DNA of 8,376 nucleotides, taken from NCBI GenBank assembly GCA_028274885.1, contig JAQCMX010000266.1, positions 1 through 8,376 of the forward strand. Direction: 5' to 3'. The notes under the pieces are model-generated. The model did no database searches. It saw nothing but the letters and a program-made list of their open reading frames with translations, and was not told where the DNA came from. A program made the translations under genes and the position numbers. Shown here piece by piece: positions 1 through 6,526 of this stretch. This DNA is from Haloarculaceae archaeon (GTDB lineage: Archaea; Halobacteriota; Halobacteria; Halobacteriales; Haloarculaceae). Each line of letters starts with the position of its first letter. The first letter of the stretch is position 1.

Positions 1-18
1 CACGTCGATATAAAACAA

Positions 19-939
19 ATGAAACAACGCTCGCGTCGATCGTTCCTCGGCTTACTGAGCGGGATCGGTATCACCGGAACGGCGGGGTGTCTCTCCGGGG
101 GCGATCACGTCTCGGTGCTTTCCGCCGGGAGTCTCGCACAGACCTTCGAGCAGTACATCGGACCGGCATTCGAGAGCAAAACCGGGACTGCAGTTCACGG
201 GGAGTACTACGGGACGAATGCGGTGCTGCGGATGGTTCAGGACGGGACGAAATATCCAGATGTCATCGTTAGCGCGGACGCGACCCTTCTCAGGGATCGA
301 CTCTACGACGAGTATGCGACATGGGACGTCGAATTCGCGACCAATCGTCTCGGGATCGCATACACCGGGGGAACGGCGTTCGGTGAGCGGCTCGACGCGG
401 GTGCGCCGTGGTACGAACTCGTCCGCGAGACCGATCCGGGTGACCTCGCAATCAGCGATCCGGATCTCGATCCCCTGGGCTACCGGGCCATCCAGGCGTT
501 CGAACTCGCCGAACGAACGCATGGTCTCGAAGGCTTTCGCGAGGAAATGCAGGATCTGATCTATCGGGAGCCTGAGGAACCGCGACTGCTGTCGGGCGTC
601 GAAACAGGTTCCCGTGCCGGTGCGATCGCGTACCGGAACATGGCCGTCGATCGCGACCTGCACTTTCTCGGGTTTCCGGACGCCTACAACTTCGCCGATC
701 CCTCGCTGAGAGATCACTACCGGACAGCCACCTACACCACCGACAGAGGGGAGACGATCGAGGGGCGACCGATCATCTACAATGCTACCGTCAGAAACGG
801 GGCAGACGACCCGGAGTCGGGCAGAGCACTCGTCTCCTGTCTCTCGGACAACCCCGATCTGCTCCTCGAGGCTGGACTGACTGTCGGCGATCAGGTCCCA
901 CGCTTTGTCGGTGCAGTCCCAGGAGGGATCTCCGGATGA
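19..939 (+). CDS. wtpA: Tungstate/molybdate ABC transporter substrate-binding lipoprotein (WtpA/ModA-like)
   Basis: Binds an oxyanion, most likely tungstate or molybdate, outside the membrane and delivers it to the permease encoded next. The N-terminus has a twin-arginine motif (SRRSFLG, Arg6-Arg7), a short hydrophobic stretch and a lipobox TAGC with Cys24, so export by Tat and lipid anchoring are expected, as is usual in haloarchaea. The mature part resembles the archaeal WtpA/ModA group: SAGSLA at 35-40, FATNRLGIAYT at 106-116, a DPLGYR motif at 151-156 and VETG at 194-197. In my by-eye alignment, Asp151 and Glu195 correspond to the acidic pair that gives archaeal WtpA/ModA its octahedral metal coordination; that alignment was not computed. 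At 306 residues the length fits the family. The stop overlaps the next start by 4 bp. Tungstate versus molybdate cannot be decided from sequence, and another anion is less likely. The promoter lies outside the window. Confidence 0.87.
   Translation: MKQRSRRSFLGLLSGIGITGTAGCLSGGDHVSVLSAGSLAQTFEQYIGPAFESKTGTAVHGEYYGTNAVLRMVQDGTKYPDVIVSADATLLRDRLYDEYATWDVEFATNRLGIAYTGGTAFGERLDAGAPWYELVRETDPGDLAISDPDLDPLGYRAIQAFELAERTHGLEGFREEMQDLIYREPEEPRLLSGVETGSRAGAIAYRNMAVDRDLHFLGFPDAYNFADPSLRDHYRTATYTTDRGETIEGRPIIYNATVRNGADDPESGRALVSCLSDNPDLLLEAGLTVGDQVPRFVGAVPGGISG
921..926 (+). promoter_or_regulatory. Shine-Dalgarno site for the permease gene
   Basis: AGGAGG lies 9 nt before the ATG at 936, inside the end of the binding-protein gene. 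It complements the haloarchaeal 16S rRNA tail (SD core GGAGGTGA). Together with the ATGA overlap this points to coupled translation of the permease from the same transcript. Confidence 0.65.
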
Positions 940-1772
940 CCGATAGGGGGGTGGGGCTGCACCCGCAAAACACGCGGGATCGGGGCTCGTTTGCAAAGCT
1001 TGAACTGCTGGCTCTGGCTGCTCTCGGAGGTATCTTGTTCGTTTATCTGCTGGTTCCGTTCGTTGCCTTCCTGGCGCGGACGGGGACGAGCGGAACCGTT
1101 TCCGGACTGTCGACGCCGGGCGCACAGCGGGCGACCCGGAACTCACTCCTGACAGCACCGGTTTCAACCGCGATTGCAACGGTGCTTGGCGTCCCGCTGG
1201 CGTACGTGTTGGCCAGACGGTCGTTCAGCGGCAAGCGTCTCGTCGAGGCGCTCGTGGTGTTGCCTCTCGTTCTTCCGCCGGTCGTTGGTGGGTCGATGCT
1301 TCTCACCGCGTTCGGGCGGTTCACACCGATCGGATCGACCGCGGCAGGTGCTGGTATCCCCCTTACTGACAGCCTCGTAGGGATCGTCCTCGCACAGACG
1401 TTCGTGGCGTCCCCGTTTGTTGTCGTCACTGCGCGAGCCGGATTCGGTGCGGTCGACGAGCGACTCGAACACGCTTCGCGGTCGCTGGGGTACGGGCCAC
1501 TGGCAACGTTCTGGAACGTCTCGCTTCCGCTCGCCCGGGGCGCGATCGTCGCCGGGATCGTCCTGACCTTTGCCCGTGCAATCGGCGAGTTCGGAGCCAC
1601 GATGATGGTCGCGTACAACCCCCGCACGATGCCGACCCGGATCTGGGTCGAGTTTATCACCGGTGGGATCGACGCGATCGTTCCGATGGCGCTTGCCCTG
1701 TTTGCGATCACGCTTCTCGTCCTCGCGCTCGTCCAGCGGGTCGGAACGATCCCGACGGTGATCGACAGATGA
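936..1772 (+). CDS. wtpB: Tungstate/molybdate ABC transporter permease (WtpB/ModB-like)
   Basis: Integral membrane subunit that forms the oxyanion channel, probably as a homodimer. Six hydrophobic segments can be seen, at about residues 22-47, 72-93, 105-126, 148-168, 203-222 and 247-267. The cytoplasmic EAA loop, which docks on the ATPase, lies around 178-207 (EHASRSLGYGP, then LPLARGAIVAG). The IGEFGATMMVAY stretch at 216-227 is typical of ModB/WtpB/CysT-type permeases. The length of 278 residues is normal. The start at 936 is supported by a strong Shine-Dalgarno site and by overlap with the preceding stop; the next gene starts inside this gene's stop in the same way. The exact oxyanion rests on the neighbouring binding protein, because permeases of the sulfate and molybdate groups look alike. 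Confidence 0.87.
   Translation: MTDRGVGLHPQNTRDRGSFAKLELLALAALGGILFVYLLVPFVAFLARTGTSGTVSGLSTPGAQRATRNSLLTAPVSTAIATVLGVPLAYVLARRSFSGKRLVEALVVLPLVLPPVVGGSMLLTAFGRFTPIGSTAAGAGIPLTDSLVGIVLAQTFVASPFVVVTARAGFGAVDERLEHASRSLGYGPLATFWNVSLPLARGAIVAGIVLTFARAIGEFGATMMVAYNPRTMPTRIWVEFITGGIDAIVPMALALFAITLLVLALVQRVGTIPTVIDR
1757..1762 (+). promoter_or_regulatory. Shine-Dalgarno site for the ATPase gene
   Basis: GGTGAT, part of the GGAGGTGAT sequence complementary to the archaeal 16S rRNA tail, sits 6 nt before the ATG at 1769. It supports that start and coupled translation with the permease. Confidence 0.5.
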
Positions 1773-2965
1773 CACTCGAAGTAGAGGGACTCAGCCACCG
1801 CTACGGGGACGAACTCGTGATCGATAACGTCTCGCTGGCGCTCGAATCGGGCGAACTACTTGGCTTGCTCGGTCCCAGCGGGTCCGGGAAGACGACGATC
1901 GTCCAGATCATCGCGGGTCACCGCCGGCCCGACGAGGGGCGGATCTTCCTTCGTGGGCAGGATGTCACCGACGTACCCCCGGAGTCACGGGACATCGGCC
2001 TCGTTTTCCAGCAGTCGTCGCTTTTTCCCCACATGACTGCCGGGGAAAATGTCGCCTACGGGGCTGCCACCCGGGACGTCGAGGACCCGCCTGCCACAAT
2101 CGTATCTCGCTATCTCGAGCTGGTCGGTCTGGGCAACGAACGGGAGATCCACCCCTCTGAGTTGAGCGGCGGACAACGCCGCAGGGTCGAACTCGCCCGG
2201 GCGCTGGCGACCGACCCGGACGTTTTGCTGCTCGACGAGCCGCTGTCGGCTCTCGACAGACGGCTCCGACAGGACCTTCGCAGCGAGATCGCCCGCATAC
2301 ACCGGGAGACCGGGATCACGACGGTCTATATCACACACGACCAGGAGACGGCGCTGACACTCGCAGACCGACTCGTCGTCCTCCGGGACGGACAGGTATC
2401 CGAGCGTGGTCCGCCGCGGGAACTGTACGAACGCCCGCCGAACCGGTTCGTCGCGAGCTTTCTGGGCGACGAGTCGACACTTCCGGCACGCGTGGTCTCG
2501 GCCGATCCCCCGGTTCTTAGATGGGCCGGCCTGGGCTTCGAACTACCGGCGGGGACGGCAGTCGAACCCGGGGGGAAACGTAGCCTGCACCTCCGTCCGG
2601 AGCGGATCAGCCAGGTACCGGATCCCAAACAACCTCGGCGTCCAGACGAGCTTGCGTCCCCGGGATCGGACGGTGACCTCACCACGGGTCCCGACACCAC
2701 GGCGAGAGAGCAGACCCAGCGGAAGACCGATACGGATGGGACGATAACCGTCACAGCACGCATCGAAGGACTTGTTCACGAGGGGCCGTCCACCACGGTT
2801 CAGGCAACGACAGCAGACACGGCTTTTCAGTTCGTGACCGAGGGGTTTCCCGGACTCCAGGTCGGACAGACGGTCACTCTGGGGTTCTGCGTGGACGATC
2901 TGTTTGTGTTCGTGAACGGGCGTCGACTGACCCCCGTGGGCGTCGAGGGGAACCCTCGAACCTGA
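1769..2965 (+). CDS. wtpC: Tungstate/molybdate ABC transporter ATP-binding protein (WtpC/ModC-like)
   Basis: Cytoplasmic ATPase that powers the importer. The ABC domain is complete: Walker A GPSGSGKT at 35-42, Q-loop VFQQ at 79-82, signature LSGGQ at 132-136, Walker B LLLDEP at 153-158, D-loop SALD at 160-163 and switch His190 (YITHD). From about residue 236 follows a C-terminal domain of the TOBE/MOP type found in molybdate, sulfate and sugar importers; in some relatives it binds anion and regulates transport. At 398 residues it appears longer than usual. The excess is a hydrophilic segment rich in Pro, Asp, Thr and Gly at about 284-325, between RSLHLRPERIS and the strand-rich ITVTARIEGLVHEGPSTTV. 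The ATG overlaps the permease stop. The gene ends 37 bp from the convergent oxidoreductase gene, and I see no clear T-rich terminator there. Confidence 0.87.
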   Translation: MTLEVEGLSHRYGDELVIDNVSLALESGELLGLLGPSGSGKTTIVQIIAGHRRPDEGRIFLRGQDVTDVPPESRDIGLVFQQSSLFPHMTAGENVAYGAATRDVEDPPATIVSRYLELVGLGNEREIHPSELSGGQRRRVELARALATDPDVLLLDEPLSALDRRLRQDLRSEIARIHRETGITTVYITHDQETALTLADRLVVLRDGQVSERGPPRELYERPPNRFVASFLGDESTLPARVVSADPPVLRWAGLGFELPAGTAVEPGGKRSLHLRPERISQVPDPKQPRRPDELASPGSDGDLTTGPDTTAREQTQRKTDTDGTITVTARIEGLVHEGPSTTVQATTADTAFQFVTEGFPGLQVGQTVTLGFCVDDLFVFVNGRRLTPVGVEGNPRT

Positions 2966-3002
2966 CGCGTATTCGTTCTGTAACAGTAGGATTCACCGAA
3001 GG

Positions 3003-4649
3003 CTACTTCGATACGACGTGTTTCCCGGCCAGGTAGCCGTAGGTCATGGACCTGCCGTTCTGGAGGCCGCTCTGATAGCCGGTGCCCCACTCGACGGGAG
3101 CACAGACTGACCCGGTTGCGTAAAGATCCCCGATCGGTTCGTCGTTCCAATCGAGAACGCGGCCGTGATCGTCGGTCAACAGCCCGACGTTGCCCATGCT
3201 CGACAGCCCGACGTACAGTCGAACGGCGTAGAAAGGCGGGTGCTCGACCGGCCCGAGGTTAGGGTTCGGTTCGTGTGTGGGATCGCCACACCAGACCTTC
3301 GCCCACTCGTTGTCGCCGCGCGAGAAGTCGGGATCCTCGCCGCCGCGAGCGTGTCTGTTGAATCTGGTTGTCGTCGACGTGAACGTGTCTGGGTCGACAC
3401 TGAGTTTTTCTGCTAGCTCCGCCAGCGTGTCTGCCTTGCCAGCAAGGAATTCGTCGGGATACTCGGTCCCCGGTCTGTAGTTGCCGAGCGCGTAGGTCTG
3501 GCGATACGTCTCGTCGAAGATCATGTACATCGGGAAGTCGTCGTACTCCCCGGTCGGATCATAGAACTCGTCTGACTGTCTGGGGTAAAACGACTCGTCG
3601 CAGAACCGCTCTCCCGCAGCGTTGATGGCGAATGCGTGGGGCAAGCCGACGTTGTAGCAGTAGCGATAGAGCGGTTCGTCCATGAACTCCTCGCCCGGGA
3701 CCGCGAGGAAGAAGCCTTTCGCACTGCCGATCGGGGGGTAGACACCGAGTTTTGCACCCTCGGACGCTGCCAGCTTTAGCCCCTCCCCCTCCGCGGTCGG
3801 AACCGCAGCGGAGACAATCTCCTGGCTCGGCGTCCCCTCGAAGTTCTCGATGAGATCCGGGTTCCAGTCGTAGGCTCCGGTAGCGAGCACGACGCCCTCG
3901 GTCGCTGTGACGGTACGCTGGGAGGTTTCGACGCCGACCACGCGGCTCGCCTCGACGACGAGGTCGGTAACCCCCTCCCCCGCCTGGATGTCGACGCCGT
4001 GTTCGGCCCCCGCGCGAAGCAAGTACCCGATCAGGGCAGCCCCCATGGTGACGATGCCCGCTTCGCGACGGCGGTTCATCAGATCCCAGTCCCAGACGTT
4101 CGGGGTGAGCGGTCCGCCCCACGTGAGCAGTTCGTCGTTGGTCGCCCCGCCGGGCAGGTGTCGTGAGACGGGAAGCTCTGCCCACCCCGGGAGCTCCTCG
4201 GTGTCGAGCGGCTTCGGTTCGAGATACCGGCCCTCCTCTGCAGCCACCTCACCGGGGTGATAGTCCGGCATCCCGCGGATGAGCTGTAACTTCATCCCGA
4301 CCGTGTCTTCGAGATACTTCGCGGCTTCACGCGCATTCTCGACGTAGTGACGGGCTGCCTCCCGGTTGGCATAAAAATCGCTGGTCAGATGGGTCATGTA
4401 CTCGACACCTGCCTCGACCGAATCGTCGATCCCCGCCGCCCGTTCGCGGTGGTTGTCCGGAATCCACAGTTGCGATCCGGAGATCCCACTCGATCCACCC
4501 AGTGTCTCGGCTTTCTCGAGGACGAGTACGTCGACATCACCCTCGATCGCGGCCGTAACTGCAGCGGTCAACCCACCGATGCCTGATCCAGCGACGACGA
4601 GATCGTACTCCTCCTGTCGGCTCTGGTTTGACCTGTAATCTTCCGCCAT
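3003..4649 (-). CDS. FAD-dependent oxidoreductase, fumarate reductase / 3-ketosteroid dehydrogenase superfamily
   Basis: A flavoenzyme likely to oxidise or reduce a carbon-carbon bond next to a carbonyl, as known relatives do; its substrate is not evident. The start is placed at the ATG at 4649 (MAEDYRSNQ) rather than the upstream GTG at 4670, because the Rossmann motif VVAGSGIGG (18-26) then follows after a short tail. Then come the adenine-ribose-binding acid in VLVLEKAETLGGSSG (41-55), a GSQLWIPDN stretch (58-66) like that of ketosteroid dehydrogenases, the second flavin strand VVLATGAYDWN (253-263), and a C-terminal FAD segment from GDLYATGS (507-514) to MTYGYLAGKHV (535-545). The length of 548 residues fits the superfamily. 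No Tat signal is seen, so it should be cytoplasmic. It follows the 66-residue gene on the same strand after 187 bp, so a separate transcript is more likely than an operon. Ketosteroid dehydrogenase is the label nearest by eye, but steroid activity should not be assumed. Confidence 0.83.
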   Translation of the reverse strand: MAEDYRSNQSRQEEYDLVVAGSGIGGLTAAVTAAIEGDVDVLVLEKAETLGGSSGISGSQLWIPDNHRERAAGIDDSVEAGVEYMTHLTSDFYANREAARHYVENAREAAKYLEDTVGMKLQLIRGMPDYHPGEVAAEEGRYLEPKPLDTEELPGWAELPVSRHLPGGATNDELLTWGGPLTPNVWDWDLMNRRREAGIVTMGAALIGYLLRAGAEHGVDIQAGEGVTDLVVEASRVVGVETSQRTVTATEGVVLATGAYDWNPDLIENFEGTPSQEIVSAAVPTAEGEGLKLAASEGAKLGVYPPIGSAKGFFLAVPGEEFMDEPLYRYCYNVGLPHAFAINAAGERFCDESFYPRQSDEFYDPTGEYDDFPMYMIFDETYRQTYALGNYRPGTEYPDEFLAGKADTLAELAEKLSVDPDTFTSTTTRFNRHARGGEDPDFSRGDNEWAKVWCGDPTHEPNPNLGPVEHPPFYAVRLYVGLSSMGNVGLLTDDHGRVLDWNDEPIGDLYATGSVCAPVEWGTGYQSGLQNGRSMTYGYLAGKHVVSK

Positions 4650-4673
4650 ACTCCATACACCCCTATCCACCGC

Positions 4674-4680
4674 TTTTCAA
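4674..4680 (-). promoter_or_regulatory. Possible TATA-like box for the FAD oxidoreductase
   Basis: On the minus strand TTGAAAA is centred about 28 bp before the ATG at 4649, the spacing expected for a leaderless haloarchaeal transcript. The match to a TATA box is weak. It is listed mainly because it agrees with the chosen start and an independent promoter. Confidence 0.3.
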
Positions 4681-4756
4681 TGTTGCGCTTTGCGTGACGG
4701 CTGTGACCTCGCTCCCAGAGCAGTCTATCTCCGCAGGCCCAACTCACTCCGGAAGT

Positions 4757-4781
4757 AGGACCGTCTGGGACGGATTGTCCT
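4757..4781. repeat. Hairpin-forming inverted repeat in the gap before the FAD oxidoreductase
   Basis: AGGA-CCGTC-TGG-GACGG-ATTG-TCCT: a 5-bp GC-rich stem with a 3-nt loop, extended by AGGA/TCCT across a 4-nt bulge. On the minus strand it lies just downstream of the 66-residue gene, so it could be a 3' end or processing signal. There is no T-run after it as a classic terminator would have. Confidence 0.35.
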
Positions 4782-4836
4782 GGACCGTTCCCGTGTGAGT
4801 ACGGTTCGCTACCACGGTGTTCACGTGGGGAGGATA

Positions 4837-5037
4837 TCATAGAAGGCCGAGGTCTTTGGCGACGAGGTCCTGTAACTGTTCTGCAAGCTCCGGATCCACC
4901 TGTGCGATGTCTTCACCGTCGTGTAGCTGATCGTTGTGCCGTTCGATACTTTCGGCGACCGTCGACAGTGCTACACGGGTCGTCGTTTCACATTCAGGAC
5001 AGACAACCGGGACAGTCGGATCCTCTTCACTTGACAT
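4837..5037 (-). CDS. Small haloarchaeal protein with a CPEC knuckle, possible zinc-binding
   Basis: A 66-residue acidic protein that I recognise only as a conserved small haloarchaeal type; I cannot name its family with confidence. The first half has VVCPECETTTRV, giving Cys13 and Cys16, the only cysteines. It is followed by an ERHNDQLHDGED segment with His34 and His39. C-x2-C plus H-x4-H could make one C2H2 zinc site, which is inference. The C-terminal 25 residues (VDPELAEQLQDLVAKDLGLL) look helical and acidic. The ATG at 5037 is the natural start; no Shine-Dalgarno site is evident. The gene lies 85 bp downstream of chorismate mutase on the same strand, so it may share its transcript. Haloarchaea encode many such small zinc proteins, several tied to growth or stress adaptation, but nothing here shows its role. 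Confidence 0.75.
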   Translation of the reverse strand: MSSEEDPTVPVVCPECETTTRVALSTVAESIERHNDQLHDGEDIAQVDPELAEQLQDLVAKDLGLL

Positions 5038-5122
5038 CGGTAGCGGGATTTAGACAGCCTACCCTCTTGGTGATTGTGTCTGGGCACACGCTATCTATCG
5101 GCCCTTGGCCATCCAGCGCGTC

Positions 5123-5428
5123 TCAGCGCGACTCCCGTTGCTCGACCTTGTTCAACTCGATGAGCAACCGGAAGATCGCCTTTACCAGGTTCGCGTCGAC
5201 GTCGAACTGTTCCGCATTCCCCCCAGCCCGCTCCATTACCCGTCTTTCCTGTTTCTCGTCGGTCGTCGGGAGTCCCTGTTGGTCTTTGACCCTGGCGATC
5301 GTGTCCGCGACGTAGGTGCGTCGCGCGATCAACTCGACTATCTCGCGGTCGATGCCGCGAATCTCCCTGCGTAACTCCTCGAGAGACATATCCTCCGGGC
5401 TGGGACCGCCTCCCTCTTTTTCGGTCAT
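5123..5428 (-). CDS. aroQ: Chorismate mutase, AroQ class (monofunctional)
   Basis: Converts chorismate to prephenate, the first step toward phenylalanine and tyrosine. The 101-residue protein is one AroQ-fold domain with no fused dehydratase or dehydrogenase. Against the E. coli P-protein mutase domain the alignment is gap-free with an offset of nine: Arg20 (Arg11), Arg37 (Arg28), Lys48 (Lys39), Asp57 (Asp48), Glu61 (Glu52) and Gln97 (Gln88) are all kept; only Arg51 is replaced, by Gln60. The ATG at 5428 (MTEKEGGG) is preferred because the helix starts soon after. An in-frame ATG at 5476, only 14 bp from the aroK stop, would add 16 residues and cannot be excluded. It follows aroK on the same strand, probably in one operon. 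The symbol refers to the AroQ structural class; the same symbol is also used for type II dehydroquinase, which this is not. Confidence 0.9.
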   Translation of the reverse strand: MTEKEGGGPSPEDMSLEELRREIRGIDREIVELIARRTYVADTIARVKDQQGLPTTDEKQERRVMERAGGNAEQFDVDANLVKAIFRLLIELNKVEQRESR

Positions 5429-5490
5429 CTGTGTACGCTCTTTCCGTCCGGGTCTGTCATGAATCTGATTATCCATCCGCGTGTATCTGC

Positions 5491-6378
5491 TCAGGTTTCA
5501 TCATCGATTTCCTGTCCCTGTTCGGTCTCGACGATCCGGGCTCCTTCGGTTTGGGTCTGCGTGAGCCAGGTCTCACCGTTTCGTTCGGCCCAGTTCTCAC
5601 GGAGTGTCTCCAGTGATTCCCGGTCCCCGATGGCGGTGAAACTCGGTCCCGTTCCCGATAGTGACACCCCCTTCACGACGGGCATAGCCTCGACTATCGG
5701 GGCCGGATCGAACCCCAACGCGGCACAGAACGCCAGTCCGTTGACGGTCATGGCTCGCCCGAAGTCGCCGTCAAGCGCCATCTCCGCAACGAGATCTGCA
5801 ATCGGGGCGATCCGTTCACATCGCCCGACGTCGGCATCGACACTGTATGCCCGTTCGGGGGGTGTCCAGACGAGAACCCCCCAGGACGGTGTTTCGCGGT
5901 GGAGTAGTTCGTCTGTGGTGTTGTCTGTCACTGTTAGACCCCCGAACATACTCGCACTGGCGTCGTCAAACGCCCCCGTGACCGTGACACCGACATCGCG
6001 CGCGGCCTCGACCCCGATTCGTGCTGCCTCATCCCGTGAGATTTCCTCAGCGACGCCCAGTGCATCAAGCGTCGCCAGTACCGTCGCATTCGCCGCTGCA
6101 CTGGACGATTTTAACCCCGACGCCATCGGTACGTCACTATCGGTTCTGACCGTTCCGCCTTCGCACCCGCCGAACCGTTCGGTGACATACTCGACACAGC
6201 GTTCGATCAATCGCGTGTCGCCGTCTGCAACCCCACCGATACTCCCCTCGACCTCGGCCTCGCGTTCGAGCGACACCGTCGCAGTCGTGTACTCGTCGAT
6301 GGCAAACGCCGATCCGTTCCCGGTGGCAAGTGCGTTCAGTACCGTCCCGGCAGCGGGTGCGACTGCCTGTCCTTCCAT
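5491..6378 (-). CDS. aroK: Shikimate kinase, archaeal GHMP type
   Basis: Phosphorylates shikimate with ATP to shikimate 3-phosphate, the fifth step of the chorismate pathway. Archaea use a GHMP-superfamily kinase unrelated to bacterial AroK/AroL, and this 295-residue protein is of that kind. It shows an N-terminal APAAGTVLNALATGNGSAF stretch (7-25), the glycine/serine-rich ATP loop PMASGLKSSSAAANA at 84-98, a GAFDDASASMFGG segment at 135-147 (conserved in the family) and the C-terminal motif SLSGTGPSFTAIGD at 239-252. The ATG at 6378 (MEGQAVAPAAG) is chosen over the GTG at 6393, because the family begins with this sequence and a TATA-like box lies about 26 bp upstream. Chorismate mutase follows on the same strand, which fits co-transcription of aromatic pathway genes. 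Confidence 0.93.
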   Translation of the reverse strand: MEGQAVAPAAGTVLNALATGNGSAFAIDEYTTATVSLEREAEVEGSIGGVADGDTRLIERCVEYVTERFGGCEGGTVRTDSDVPMASGLKSSSAAANATVLATLDALGVAEEISRDEAARIGVEAARDVGVTVTGAFDDASASMFGGLTVTDNTTDELLHRETPSWGVLVWTPPERAYSVDADVGRCERIAPIADLVAEMALDGDFGRAMTVNGLAFCAALGFDPAPIVEAMPVVKGVSLSGTGPSFTAIGDRESLETLRENWAERNGETWLTQTQTEGARIVETEQGQEIDDET

Positions 6379-6400
6379 GTAACCCTGTCCCACGCGCCAG

Positions 6401-6407
6401 TATTTAC
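6401..6407 (-). promoter_or_regulatory. TATA-like box for aroK
   Basis: Read on the minus strand as GTAAATA, centred 26 bp before the aroK ATG at 6378. This is the spacing of a leaderless haloarchaeal promoter and supports the ATG over the longer GTG start. Confidence 0.5.
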
Positions 6408-6495
6408 GGGTGGTGGTTACGATCGATCCGGACCAGCCTGGTGCTGGGGGGTGGGATCAGCAGTTCAGTACGGGTACGTTGGCTGGAAGGGACGC

Positions 6496-6503
6496 AGTTT
6501 TAT
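6496..6503 (+). promoter_or_regulatory. TATA-like box for the DUF5796-type gene
   Basis: GTTTTATC is centred about 27 bp before the ATG at 6527 and predicts a leaderless transcript. It argues against starting this gene at the in-frame ATG at 6410, since the box would then lie inside the coding region. Confidence 0.55.
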
Positions 6504-6526
6504 CACCGTCGCTGCTAAGCCCGGGT

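Noticed and set aside
1..18. TATAAAA at 9-15 as promoter, or a TCGATATA stretch as a ModE-like half-site, for the transporter operon
   Set aside because: It is only 4-10 bp from the ATG, too near for a leaderless TATA box, and only one half-site is visible at the window edge, so neither reading can be supported.
52..1179. Long minus-strand frame of 375 codons opposite the binding protein and permease
   Set aside because: It mirrors two genes with clear motifs and operon overlaps. Long antisense frames are common in high-GC DNA, and the translation has no recognisable motif.
2966..3002. Terminator between the convergent transporter and oxidoreductase genes
   Set aside because: No stem-loop with a T-run and no T-rich tract is visible in these 37 bases.
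4568..4840. Minus-strand frame across the gap between the small gene and the FAD oxidoreductase
   Set aside because: It overlaps the start of the flavoprotein in another frame, has no motif, and covers hairpin-rich non-coding sequence.
5459..6382. Plus-strand frame of 307 codons opposite aroK
   Set aside because: The Ser/Thr/Ala/Pro-rich translation is typical of an antisense shadow; aroK on the other strand has unmistakable GHMP motifs.
6410..6526. N-terminal extension of the DUF5796-type protein from an ATG at 6410
   Set aside because: It would contain the TATA-like box at 6496-6503 and begin next to the aroK promoter; the added 39 residues do not resemble the rest of the protein.
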